Source of the DNA: JBAXPV01 sp037132075
Lineage (GTDB): Bacteria; Bacteroidota; Bacteroidia; Bacteroidales; CAIXZF01
DNA length: 64,000 bases
Direction: 5' to 3'
Assembly (NCBI GenBank): GCA_037132075.1
Contig: JBAXPV010000003.1
Coordinates: forward strand, 1-64,000
In this document: positions 42,896 to 50,543 of the stretch, piece by piece
Position numbering within the stretch: position 1 is the first letter of the stretch
How the letters are laid out: every line of letters begins with the position of its first letter
Position numbers and translations under genes: made by a program
Notes under the pieces: model-generated
Told to the model about the DNA's origin: nothing
The model's input: only the letters and a program-made list of their open reading frames with translations
Databases searched by the model: none

Positions 42896-44109
42896 AGAGT
42901 GATCAGTTTAGTGGTCGCAGTATTGTTGTTTTCAATAAGTTGTAAAGAATAAACTCCGGGTTTCAGGCTGGTGACTTCAACAGTATTATTACCCGCTTCC
43001 AAGGTAGTGATATGTTTAAGTTGGCCAGTCATGTCGAAAATTTTCAGCTGAACATCCTGGCTGTGTGGCGGGATCTGAAACATGTCTCTTGCCGGGTTTG
43101 GAAAGACCATAAATGCCTCTTGTTTTTCAGGATCCTGAATGCCGCTTGAAACAGCCATTTTAGAGGCCCCATTCCCGGTAGCCACCCAGATAATACTACC
43201 AGTTTCAACAGCGAGTTGATTGACCATTTTGTCTGCAATGCCTTCAGGCGTAGAGAAGGAGGTCCATGTTGTGCCGGTAAAACGGGTTACTGCGCCATCA
43301 AGAAGATAATCGGCAAAAATCCCAAACCACATCGTGTTGTTTGCATCGGCAACGATATCCTGAACGTAGTTGTGATATAAGCCGTCGGAATGGGTATAAG
43401 TTACCACCCAGGTATCCGAACTGTTAAAAACCGCGGTTCCATAATAGGTGCCAACCCATTTATTGCCAAGTCCATCCACGGCCAGGGCTGTGATGTTATT
43501 GTCGGGCAGGTTGGTAGATGTCGTAAAGGTCGTAAAAGTACTGCCGTTATACTTAGACAATCCCCCTATATAAGTGCCGATCCATTTGTTTCCGGCAGCA
43601 TCGACTACGATACAGCTGACCAGGTTATTGGCCAGGCCGTTTGCAGTGGTAAAATTCGTAAAGGTAGTCCCGTTGAAATGGCTTAATCCGGCACTTGTCC
43701 CGATCCAAATACTGTTGTCAATGTCGACGGCAATATCTGAAATAGTATTGCTGACTAAGCCATTGGCTGCAGTATAAGAAGTCCAGGTGCTTCCGTTCCA
43801 TTTGCTGATTCCAAAATCAGTACCCACCCAAATATTGTTGTAATGGTCAGCGGCAATACAATTGATGAAATTGTCGATCAGTCCGTTGGCAGTGGTAAAG
43901 GTCGTCCAGCTGGTGTCGTTATAGCGGCAGACTCCTCCCTGGGTGGCAAACCATTTGGTGTTATTCCCGTCAACTGCGACATCCAGAACGTTGTTGTCTG
44001 GTAGACCGTTAGCCGTGGTATAACTGGTGATTGTCATAATTTGCGCAAAGCCGCAATTGACAGAGAAAAGCAATGCAATCAACAGATATCTCAGGGTATT
44101 ATTTTTCAT
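42892..44109 (-). CDS. T9SS-secreted beta-propeller (two-component-propeller repeat) protein
   Basis: A 405-residue protein with a signal peptide (about 1-22). It has about seven 40-residue propeller blades of the NNTKWFATQGGVCRYND / TTFTTANGLIDN type, in which W-x-G-T alternates with ANGL turns. A type A T9SS sorting domain follows (VFPNPARDMFQIPP to TTKLITL). These blades form the sensor part of hybrid two-component proteins; here they stand alone on the cell surface, probably as a binding platform. Its last codons overlap the CotH-like start (42892-42895), so the two are translationally coupled. Confidence 0.88.
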   Translation of the reverse strand: MKNNTLRYLLIALLFSVNCGFAQIMTITSYTTANGLPDNNVLDVAVDGNNTKWFATQGGVCRYNDTSWTTFTTANGLIDNFINCIAADHYNNIWVGTDFGISKWNGSTWTSYTAANGLVSNTISDIAVDIDNSIWIGTSAGLSHFNGTTFTNFTTANGLANNLVSCIVVDAAGNKWIGTYIGGLSKYNGSTFTTFTTSTNLPDNNITALAVDGLGNKWVGTYYGTAVFNSSDTWVVTYTHSDGLYHNYVQDIVADANNTMWFGIFADYLLDGAVTRFTGTTWTSFSTPEGIADKMVNQLAVETGSIIWVATGNGASKMAVSSGIQDPEKQEAFMVFPNPARDMFQIPPHSQDVQLKIFDMTGQLKHITTLEAGNNTVEVTSLKPGVYSLQLIENNNTATTKLITL

Positions 44110-44118
44110 AAACTGGCT

Positions 44119-45810
44119 TTATTTTATTAATACGATTCTTTTTGAGGAAGCAACATCATTATCGGATTTAACAGTGACAAAATACACCCCATTTTGAAAG
44201 GCCGAAAGATCCAGGATGTCAACATTCCTGGTTTTAAGAATGAGTTTGCCATAGGCATCGCATACAACAATTTCAATATTCTGAAATGATGCCGGTAGTC
44301 CTTTAATTGAAATCATTCCTGTTGAGGGATTGGGCGTTATCGTTAGTTTCAGCTTTTGAAAATTGTCAATTCCAGCACCTGTCATTGCATAGACGGCAGA
44401 AAGCCCGGAGGTACAACCACTGTTATCGACAACCTGAACCTGGTAATTTCCGGCCTGAACAGGGATAAAGCTTTGAGAGGTAGCGCCGTCGATTAAAACT
44501 CCGTTCAGATACCATTGGTAGCTGGCTGATGAAGTAGCACTCAGTGTATTTCCGTTTAAGGTGATGAGGGGTGTAACGGCAGTTCCATTCACATAGCAGG
44601 ACGTATAACGGAAGGCCTGGGCAACAGTGGAGCCGGTGCTTTTTGACCATACTACAGCCTGGTTTGAGTCAATTTCATAAATGTAGCCGGACTGGGCGAT
44701 ACAAATCAGGGTATTCCCATTGGGAAGCTGTTGTGAGTTTCCCATATCCTGTGTATAAGATCCACTGTAAGTATGGCGCCAGTTATAAGTTGAAGGTGCA
44801 TAAGCGGTTCCGGGATTATGATAATAATTGTAGCCATCATATGGCGGGTCTATAAGATCGACACAGGATTTGCCACCTGTCCCGCCTCTGTTGTTAAATG
44901 CAGCTATGTAGCCGGCTTTTGGACAATCGGCTGGTACAAAATGAGCATCGTGAACGACGTTAAAGTTGGCAGTGGCACTAATGCTATAGGCTGCGGGGTT
45001 TCCCCAGCGATAAAGAAGATCCCCGCCATGGCCGGAGTTTCCACCCGTATGCCCGGCAGCTTCTGCCGTAGTAGTACTATGGTCAATAACATAAACTTCG
45101 TTCAGGTAATGAGAGCTGAAAGTAATCTGGTCAAGGGCGACATTATAGTCGATTCCATTCATGTGTAACCAGTCTTTACTCGTTTGATAATTGATGTTAA
45201 AAAGTTCCGGGTGATCAGAGATAGAGGTCACGTAATTGTCTTTGGTTGAATTTACATTCTGGCTCAGGTGATCCCAGACATGCCATTCCCAAACGACATT
45301 TCCGCTTGTAGCCCCGGTGGGCTGAACTTCCATGATTTTCTCTGACCAGATCGTTATACTGGTAGCGGAGCCTGCCTGGACCGCCTGCGGGGCTGTCTTT
45401 ACTTCATAAGAGATCATTAAGACATTCCCGTTTGCTAATGGACAAATGTCATGATGCAGGCAATAGGTGGAAGAAGAATAGACAAAATCCCAGAACACAA
45501 TCCCATTCCAATCCACTTTCTGAACACATCCGGTCCCGCCGCCACCATTGATGACATTGCCTGGATTTACTACAGTCCTCACAAGGTTACCCCCTGGTAA
45601 TAAATATGTTGAATATCCTGTTTTTTTAGTAGAGGGGAAAGTCCACTGATGATAGATGGTTCCGTTTAAATCGATTAAATATGCTTTAGTGCCATTCATA
45701 GAAGCATACAAGGTGTAATCTCCCCAGGAAGACTGGGCTTTCAGTTGCGAAAAAGCAGAAAAAGTAAGGAAGAGGATGCCTAGAAGGACAAGCAGGTAGT
45801 AATTTCTCAT
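44119..45810 (-). CDS. T9SS-secreted arylsulfotransferase-like protein
   Basis: The ATG at 45810 (MRNYYLLVLLGILFLTFSAF) gives a proper signal peptide and 563 residues. The main domain (about 25-400) looks like an ASST/arylsulfotransferase-type six-bladed propeller: ILFL-linked strands, DWNGIVFWDFVY, HHDICPLANGNVLMIS, HLNEVYVIDHS and VHDAHFVPADC. A short Ig-like module (SGNYQVQVVDNSGC) precedes the type A T9SS domain (ITPNPSTGMISI to SKRIVLIK). Catalysis is uncertain, as the active His of known ASSTs cannot be assigned. It is first in a run of surface proteins. Confidence 0.82.
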   Translation of the reverse strand: MRNYYLLVLLGILFLTFSAFSQLKAQSSWGDYTLYASMNGTKAYLIDLNGTIYHQWTFPSTKKTGYSTYLLPGGNLVRTVVNPGNVINGGGGTGCVQKVDWNGIVFWDFVYSSSTYCLHHDICPLANGNVLMISYEVKTAPQAVQAGSATSITIWSEKIMEVQPTGATSGNVVWEWHVWDHLSQNVNSTKDNYVTSISDHPELFNINYQTSKDWLHMNGIDYNVALDQITFSSHYLNEVYVIDHSTTTAEAAGHTGGNSGHGGDLLYRWGNPAAYSISATANFNVVHDAHFVPADCPKAGYIAAFNNRGGTGGKSCVDLIDPPYDGYNYYHNPGTAYAPSTYNWRHTYSGSYTQDMGNSQQLPNGNTLICIAQSGYIYEIDSNQAVVWSKSTGSTVAQAFRYTSCYVNGTAVTPLITLNGNTLSATSSASYQWYLNGVLIDGATSQSFIPVQAGNYQVQVVDNSGCTSGLSAVYAMTGAGIDNFQKLKLTITPNPSTGMISIKGLPASFQNIEIVVCDAYGKLILKTRNVDILDLSAFQNGVYFVTVKSDNDVASSKRIVLIK

Positions 45811-45946
45811 ATTGCCTATTTGAGTAATTAAATAAGACACGAAGCGTGATTAAAAGTTTACTGGCTAAAGTAGTAATTTATAAGTTCTCTTTAATTAATG
45901 ACATTGAATATATCAGGTTCTCCGTTATGCCTTTCCTGAAAATCAG

Positions 45947-45954
45947 TAGCTTTG
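45947..45954 (+). promoter_or_regulatory. -7 promoter element for thiL
   Basis: TAGCTTTG is an exact TAnnTTTG match 27 bp upstream of the ATG at 45982. Confidence 0.5.
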
Positions 45955-45981
45955 CAGCTGTATTTTAATAATGATTTTTGA

Positions 45982-47022
45982 ATGTCAGAAAACCAGGAGA
46001 ACAGAACAGAGTTGGCTCAGATTGGTGAGTTTGGATTGATACATCGTCTTACAAAGAATATTGAACTTTTTAACAACGGAACAATAAAAGGAGTTGGTGA
46101 TGATGCTGCTGTAATAAAAAGCAGTGACAAATTGATTCTTTTTTCCACTGACCTTTTGGTTGAAGGGATACATTTTGATCTTTCTTATTACCCGCTAAAG
46201 CATCTTGGCTATAAAGCCGCAGTGGTTAATGTCTCAGATATTATCGCAATGAATGGTACACCACGCCACCTAACTGTGAGCCTGGCAGTGTCAAATCGCT
46301 TTCCACTGGAAGCGCTTGAGGAGATCTATGCCGGCATCCAGCTTGCCTGTGGACATTACAAAGTTGATTTAGTAGGTGGAGATACTTCTTCCAGTCACAA
46401 AGGATTAATTCTTTCACTTTCGATTTTGGGCGATGTTGCTCCAGACGAAGTGGTATATCGGAGTACTGCGCAAAAAGGAGATCTTTTGTGTGTGAGCGGT
46501 GATTTGGGCGGAGCCTATATGGGCCTGATGTTGTTGGAGCGTGAAAAGCAGGTATTCAAAGCAGATCCAACGATGCAGCCTGATCTCGAAGGCTTTGATT
46601 ATATTTTGGAACGTCAGTTAAAGCCTGAAGCCAGAAACGACATAACGGAATTGTTGAGAAAGAACGGGATCAAGCCGACTTCGATGATTGACATTTCAGA
46701 TGGTCTTGCTTCAGAAGCGATCCATATTTGTACAGAATCAGCGCTGGGTTGTGCCATCTATGAGGAAAAGATCCCCATCGATGTTGTCACGGCAGGAATG
46801 GCTGAAGAGTTTAAAATGGAACCTGCTATTGCCGCCCTGAACGGAGGCGAAGATTATGAATTGCTATTCACCATCAAGCAGGAAGATTTTGAAAAGGTTT
46901 CTGCAATTCCTGGTATTTCAATTATTGGGCATATGACGGCTGCTGATGAAGGTGCCCGACTCATTGGCAAAGATGGCGGCTTAGTCCCTTTGCAGGCGCA
47001 GGGATGGGATGCTTTTAAGTAA
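45982..47022 (+). CDS. thiL: Thiamine-monophosphate kinase
   Basis: Phosphorylates thiamine monophosphate to thiamine diphosphate, the cofactor of enzymes such as Dxs. It has 346 residues. ThiL motifs are GVGDDAAVI near the N-terminus, LLVEGIHFDL, GTPRHLTVSLAVS, LVGGDTSSS, ISDGLASEA and GGEDYELLFTI. It is single, with no other thiamine genes nearby. Its stop codon is the start of a nested palindrome that likely ends transcription. Confidence 0.95.
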   Translation: MSENQENRTELAQIGEFGLIHRLTKNIELFNNGTIKGVGDDAAVIKSSDKLILFSTDLLVEGIHFDLSYYPLKHLGYKAAVVNVSDIIAMNGTPRHLTVSLAVSNRFPLEALEEIYAGIQLACGHYKVDLVGGDTSSSHKGLILSLSILGDVAPDEVVYRSTAQKGDLLCVSGDLGGAYMGLMLLEREKQVFKADPTMQPDLEGFDYILERQLKPEARNDITELLRKNGIKPTSMIDISDGLASEAIHICTESALGCAIYEEKIPIDVVTAGMAEEFKMEPAIAALNGGEDYELLFTIKQEDFEKVSAIPGISIIGHMTAADEGARLIGKDGGLVPLQAQGWDAFK

Positions 47023-47099
47023 AAAATCGTAAGCTCGTGTGAACGTCAACGCGCACCTGGTCATACGATCACACGAGCCATACGTTACTACGATTTTTT
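47021..47099 (+). terminator. Nested palindrome after thiL
   Basis: The outer arms AAAAAATCGTA (47021-47031) and TACGATTTTTT (47089-47099) pair perfectly over 11 bp. The inner arms GCTCGTGTGA (47033-47042) and TCACACGAGC (47069-47078) pair over 10 bp. One base separates the arms on the left and ten on the right. It ends in a T-run and follows the stop codon, so it can act as a terminator, though its size and nesting are unusual. Confidence 0.75.
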
Positions 47100-47104
47100 T
47101 TAAA

Positions 47105-47138
47105 AAAAAGGACCATCCCCAGCGAGACAGCCCTTTTT
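47105..47138 (-). terminator. Hairpin downstream of the PepSY-like gene
   Basis: AAAAAGG and CCTTTTT flank a 20-nt loop between the convergent thiL and PepSY-like genes. With the palindrome beside it, both strands have a run of T after a stem. This stem is short, so it is less certain than its neighbour. Confidence 0.5.
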
Positions 47139-47158
47139 CCTTTTTATTTAATGATCTT

Positions 47159-48049
47159 TTATTTTTCACAAATAAAAGCCCCATCATCCGCAAGAGTGAC
47201 TCTTTTATGGATAGGTGCCTTGGCTAGGTATATAGCGTAATGAATACTTCCGCCCGTCAGACTGAATTTCTCAGCAACCGGCATCACATTATATCCTGTA
47301 TAATTGCTGCTTATGTAATTGCTAACAGCTGCAGGTACTGTTGAATATAGTGCTCTGGAGGCGGTAAACAAATAGTTTCCCGATACATCAAAGCCCAGTT
47401 TCACTGGTGGTGTTCCTTGTATAAAGATCATGATGTCGATCGTTTGCCCGAACTGGCATGAGCTGTCGGCCTCAGCATGTTTGATAGAATAGCCTGCAAA
47501 ATTGGCTGTAACATAAGCGCTGATACTGGCAGGTAATGAATCGACAGAAATCTGGTTGCCGTGATGCCAACCACCATGAGGTCCGCCAGGCATTCCGCCG
47601 CCGTGAGGTCCATGTCCATGAGGTCCATGTCCATGAGGTCCGAGGTGTGTTGTGTCGCCTGGAATGCTGTCATGTCCGGGTCCACCATGATGTGGAGGGC
47701 CCCATGGATGATGTCCACCGCCAGGATTAGTCGTGTCGCCGGGAATACTATCCCATGGGGTGCCATGATGATAATTGACTCCGTTGCCAAGGCAATCTCC
47801 GTTTTGGTTAAATGCAAGTTCTTCTGTGGTGTTCAGGGTAACAATGAATTTTGCTTCACTGTTTGGAATTGCGAAAGCTGACGCAATATAAGCGTCGGGA
47901 TAGTTATTCTCGACGTAGGAAGTCACCTTGGGAGAGAGGCTTGAGACATTGACTGCCTGGCTGCCGGCTGACCCGGTGTTTTGCTGTTCTTTGTTACATG
48001 AGGCCATAAACACTGTTACAGCCAGTAACGCAAAGAAAATCCTTTTCAT
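47159..48049 (-). CDS. PepSY-like lipoprotein with His/Gly/Pro-rich linker
   Basis: A 296-residue lipoprotein (lipobox ASC in MKRIFFALLAVTVFMASCNKE). Two PepSY-like (putative beta-lactamase-inhibitor-like) domains lie at about 35-95 (VTSYVENNYPDAYIASAF) and 170-290, the latter containing two repeats (ISAYVTANFAGYSIKHAEAD, VSNYISSNYTGYNVMPVAEK). Between them lies a linker rich in His, Gly and Pro, including HGHGP repeats and two copies of DSIPGDTT. The linker could bind transition metals such as Ni, Cu or Zn, which is inference from composition. It is exposed in the periplasm or at the surface and is monocistronic. Confidence 0.8.
   Translation of the reverse strand: MKRIFFALLAVTVFMASCNKEQQNTGSAGSQAVNVSSLSPKVTSYVENNYPDAYIASAFAIPNSEAKFIVTLNTTEELAFNQNGDCLGNGVNYHHGTPWDSIPGDTTNPGGGHHPWGPPHHGGPGHDSIPGDTTHLGPHGHGPHGHGPHGGGMPGGPHGGWHHGNQISVDSLPASISAYVTANFAGYSIKHAEADSSCQFGQTIDIMIFIQGTPPVKLGFDVSGNYLFTASRALYSTVPAAVSNYISSNYTGYNVMPVAEKFSLTGGSIHYAIYLAKAPIHKRVTLADDGAFICEK
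47604..47641 (-). repeat. 15-bp in-frame tandem repeat encoding HGHGP units
   Basis: The plus-strand unit TGAGGTCCATGTCCA occurs about 2.5 times with no mismatch. Fifteen bases equal five codons, so copy-number change keeps the frame and alters only the number of His residues in the linker. Confidence 0.85.
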
Positions 48050-48152
48050 GAGTATTGATTTTAGGGTGATAATTATTTATAATGATTCTAAACGAAAGTT
48101 TGTTTCCTTAGATTGTTTAGTGTATGGTTAATATTGGTTAAATTGTAATTAG

Positions 48153-48160
48153 TACTTTTG
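48153..48160 (+). promoter_or_regulatory. -7 promoter element for uvrC
   Basis: TACTTTTG is an exact TAnnTTTG match 15 bp before the uvrC ATG, with a TTG about 16 bp upstream as a possible -33 element. The transcript would have a leader of about ten bases. Confidence 0.55.
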
Positions 48161-48175
48161 CCCTCATCATAGATT

Positions 48176-50020
48176 ATGACCAAAGCATACATTCGTCCCG
48201 AAAACATCAGTCTTATCTTAAAGACCATCCCTGAAAACCCTGGTGTATACCAGTATTTTGACAAGGATGGGACGATCATTTATATCGGGAAAGCCAAAAA
48301 TCTTAAAAAGCGGGTAAGTTCCTACTTTCACAAGGAGAACCAGGGTTATGGCAAAGTTTTCTGGCTGGTTCGGAAAATCGCAGACATTCGCTTTATTATT
48401 GTGGAAACCGAGCAGGATGCCTTGCTTCTTGAAAATAATCTTATCAAGAAGTATCAGCCACGATATAATATCATGTTGAAGGATGACAAGACTTATCCGT
48501 GGATCTGCATCAAAAACGAGCCATTCCCTCGGATATTTTCAACACGTACCGTTTATAAGGACGGATCTGATTATTTCGGCCCCTATGCTTCCGGTAGGAT
48601 GATGAATACTTTACTGGAGCTTATCCGTCAGCTTTATCCTGTACGCAACTGTAATCTGAGGCTCACACAGGAGAGCATAATGCATAAAAAATTCAAAGTT
48701 TGTCTTGAATATCACATTGGCAATTGTGCCGGACCTTGTGAAGCATATCAGTCGGAAGAGGATTATAATGAGATCTTAAACCAGATACGGCAAATCATCA
48801 AAGGTCATATTACCGGGGTGATACAAGAGCTGAAGCCGATGATGGCAGCTTATGTCAGCCGGATGGAGTTTGAAAAAGCGCATGTCGTAAAGGAAAAACT
48901 TGAATTGCTGGAGAAATACCAAAGCCGCTCTACGATTGTCAATCCAAAGATCAACAACGTGGATGTTTATTCGGTTACTTCTGATGAACAGTTTGCCTAT
49001 GTTAATTTCCTGAAAGTAGTGAGTGGTGCGATCATCCAGGCACATACTGTGGAAATAAAGAAGAAACTCGATGAAAGTGACGATGAAATTCTCAGTCTGG
49101 CTATGGTTGAACTTCGGGATCGATTTCAGAGCAATGCCTCCGAGTTAATTGTTCCGTTTAAACCGGAAATCCCATTAGAAGGTATTACTTATACTGTTCC
49201 CATCAGGGGAGACAAAAAGCAATTGCTCGAGCTTAGTGAGCGCAATGTAAAGTATTACCAGATTGAGAAGAACAAACAAAGAGAGCTTGTGGATCCGGAC
49301 CGGCACGCTGTGAGAATCCTGAGCCAGGCGCAAAAAGACCTTCGTTTGCCGGAACCGCCTGTACATATCGAATGTTTTGACAATTCAAACTTGCAGGGCG
49401 ATTTTGCAGTAGCAGCCATGGTGGTGTTTAAACAAGCCAAGCCTGATAAAAGAGAATACAGGCATTTCAATATAAAAACAGTGGAAGGGCCCAATGATTT
49501 TGCCTCGATGGAGGAGATTGTCCTGCGCCGGTATAAAAGACTTCTTGAAGAAGAAAAGTCATTGCCACAGCTCATTATTGTCGATGGTGGAAAAGGACAG
49601 CTAAGCGCTGCCATGAAAAGCCTGGACGCCTTAGGCTTAAGGGGAAAGATTTCCATTATTGGTATTGCAAAGAAACTGGAGGAGATCTATTATCCGGGAG
49701 ATTCAATTCCCCTTTACCTGGATAAAAAGTCAGAGACATTGCGACTGATACAACAGTTGCGTGATGAGGCTCATCGTTTTGGAATTACGCATCACCGGAA
49801 TAAGAGACAAAAGGAAACGATCAAATCCGTTTTAACAGAAATACCGGGAATAGGATATAACACTTCCCAGAAACTCTTATGGAAGTTCAAGTCGGTGAAG
49901 ACTATTCAAAAATCCTCACTGGAGGAGATCACCGCTGTGATTGGCAAGGCCAAGGCAGGAGTGGTTTTTGAATATTTTAAAGGGCTTGCACAAAATACCG
50001 CAAAGGATTACCCGAAGTAA
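48176..50020 (+). CDS. uvrC: Excinuclease ABC subunit C
   Basis: Nuclease subunit that makes both incisions in UvrABC nucleotide excision repair. It has 614 residues, the full length. An N-terminal GIY-YIG domain (GVYQYFDKDGTIIYIGKAKN) is followed by a central segment with the CLEYHIGNCAGPCEAY Cys motif, a UVR motif (MEFEKAHVVKEKLELL), and an RNase H-like domain (ECFDNSNLQGDFAVAAMVVF, IVDGGKGQLSAA, THHRNKR). A HhH pair ends the protein (EIPGIGYNTSQKLLWKFKSV). There are no adjacent repair genes. Confidence 0.97.
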   Translation: MTKAYIRPENISLILKTIPENPGVYQYFDKDGTIIYIGKAKNLKKRVSSYFHKENQGYGKVFWLVRKIADIRFIIVETEQDALLLENNLIKKYQPRYNIMLKDDKTYPWICIKNEPFPRIFSTRTVYKDGSDYFGPYASGRMMNTLLELIRQLYPVRNCNLRLTQESIMHKKFKVCLEYHIGNCAGPCEAYQSEEDYNEILNQIRQIIKGHITGVIQELKPMMAAYVSRMEFEKAHVVKEKLELLEKYQSRSTIVNPKINNVDVYSVTSDEQFAYVNFLKVVSGAIIQAHTVEIKKKLDESDDEILSLAMVELRDRFQSNASELIVPFKPEIPLEGITYTVPIRGDKKQLLELSERNVKYYQIEKNKQRELVDPDRHAVRILSQAQKDLRLPEPPVHIECFDNSNLQGDFAVAAMVVFKQAKPDKREYRHFNIKTVEGPNDFASMEEIVLRRYKRLLEEEKSLPQLIIVDGGKGQLSAAMKSLDALGLRGKISIIGIAKKLEEIYYPGDSIPLYLDKKSETLRLIQQLRDEAHRFGITHHRNKRQKETIKSVLTEIPGIGYNTSQKLLWKFKSVKTIQKSSLEEITAVIGKAKAGVVFEYFKGLAQNTAKDYPK

Positions 50021-50054
50021 CACTGAAGGGTTTTGCGCAAATCTTTATTGACAA

Positions 50055-50435
50055 TTAATGTGAAGTCGTAGCAGTATAGACGTCTGATTTCATCAGGCTA
50101 TCCAATTCAGCTGGATTTGTGATCCGGATTTTAATGATCCAGCCACTACCGTATGAATCGGTATTCACAAATTCAGGATGGGCTTCCAGTTCACTATTGA
50201 ATTCAAGAACTTCACCACCGACAGGCATATAGATATCGGCGACAGTTTTGACAGCTTCAATGGTTCCAAAAGATTCTCCTTTTTCAAGAGTTTCGCCTTC
50301 GGTCTCAACTTCGATATAAACGATATCACCCAATTCGCCCTGGGCAAATTCGCTGATACCAATGGTAGCCATGTCACCTTCAACTTTGATCCACTCGTGA
50401 TCTTTCGTATACAGTAGATTTTCTGGAAATTTCAT
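50055..50435 (-). CDS. gcvH: Glycine cleavage system H protein
   Basis: A 126-residue lipoyl carrier of the glycine cleavage complex. The lipoylated lysine is K63 in GTIEAVKTVADIYMP. The N-terminus (NLLYTKDHEWIKVEGDMATI) and the C-terminal WIIKIRI are typical. P, T and L protein genes are not in this window. It lies directly downstream of sprA in the minus direction, a conserved Bacteroidota neighbourhood, but has its own -7 element. Confidence 0.96.
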   Translation of the reverse strand: MKFPENLLYTKDHEWIKVEGDMATIGISEFAQGELGDIVYIEVETEGETLEKGESFGTIEAVKTVADIYMPVGGEVLEFNSELEAHPEFVNTDSYGSGWIIKIRITNPAELDSLMKSDVYTATTSH

Positions 50436-50455
50436 AAGGTATGTTTTTAGAGGGT

Positions 50456-50463
50456 CAAAGGTA
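50456..50463 (-). promoter_or_regulatory. -7 promoter element for gcvH
   Basis: TACCTTTG on the minus strand is an exact TAnnTTTG match about 21 bp upstream of the gcvH start. Confidence 0.5.
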
Positions 50464-50543
50464 AAAAATCTGGGATAATGTTATTGAAAAAACAATGAAT
50501 TTGATAAAAACTCATTAACAGTACTGTTTTTAAATAGTGTAGG

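Noticed and set aside
47604..47641. Short tandem repeats as a CRISPR-like array
   Set aside because: The units are adjacent with no spacers and encode in-frame HGHGP residues of a lipoprotein.
50518..50527. ACAGTACTGT palindrome between sprA and gcvH
   Set aside because: Ten bases of perfect dyad with no loop is too short to call a terminator or operator without further copies.
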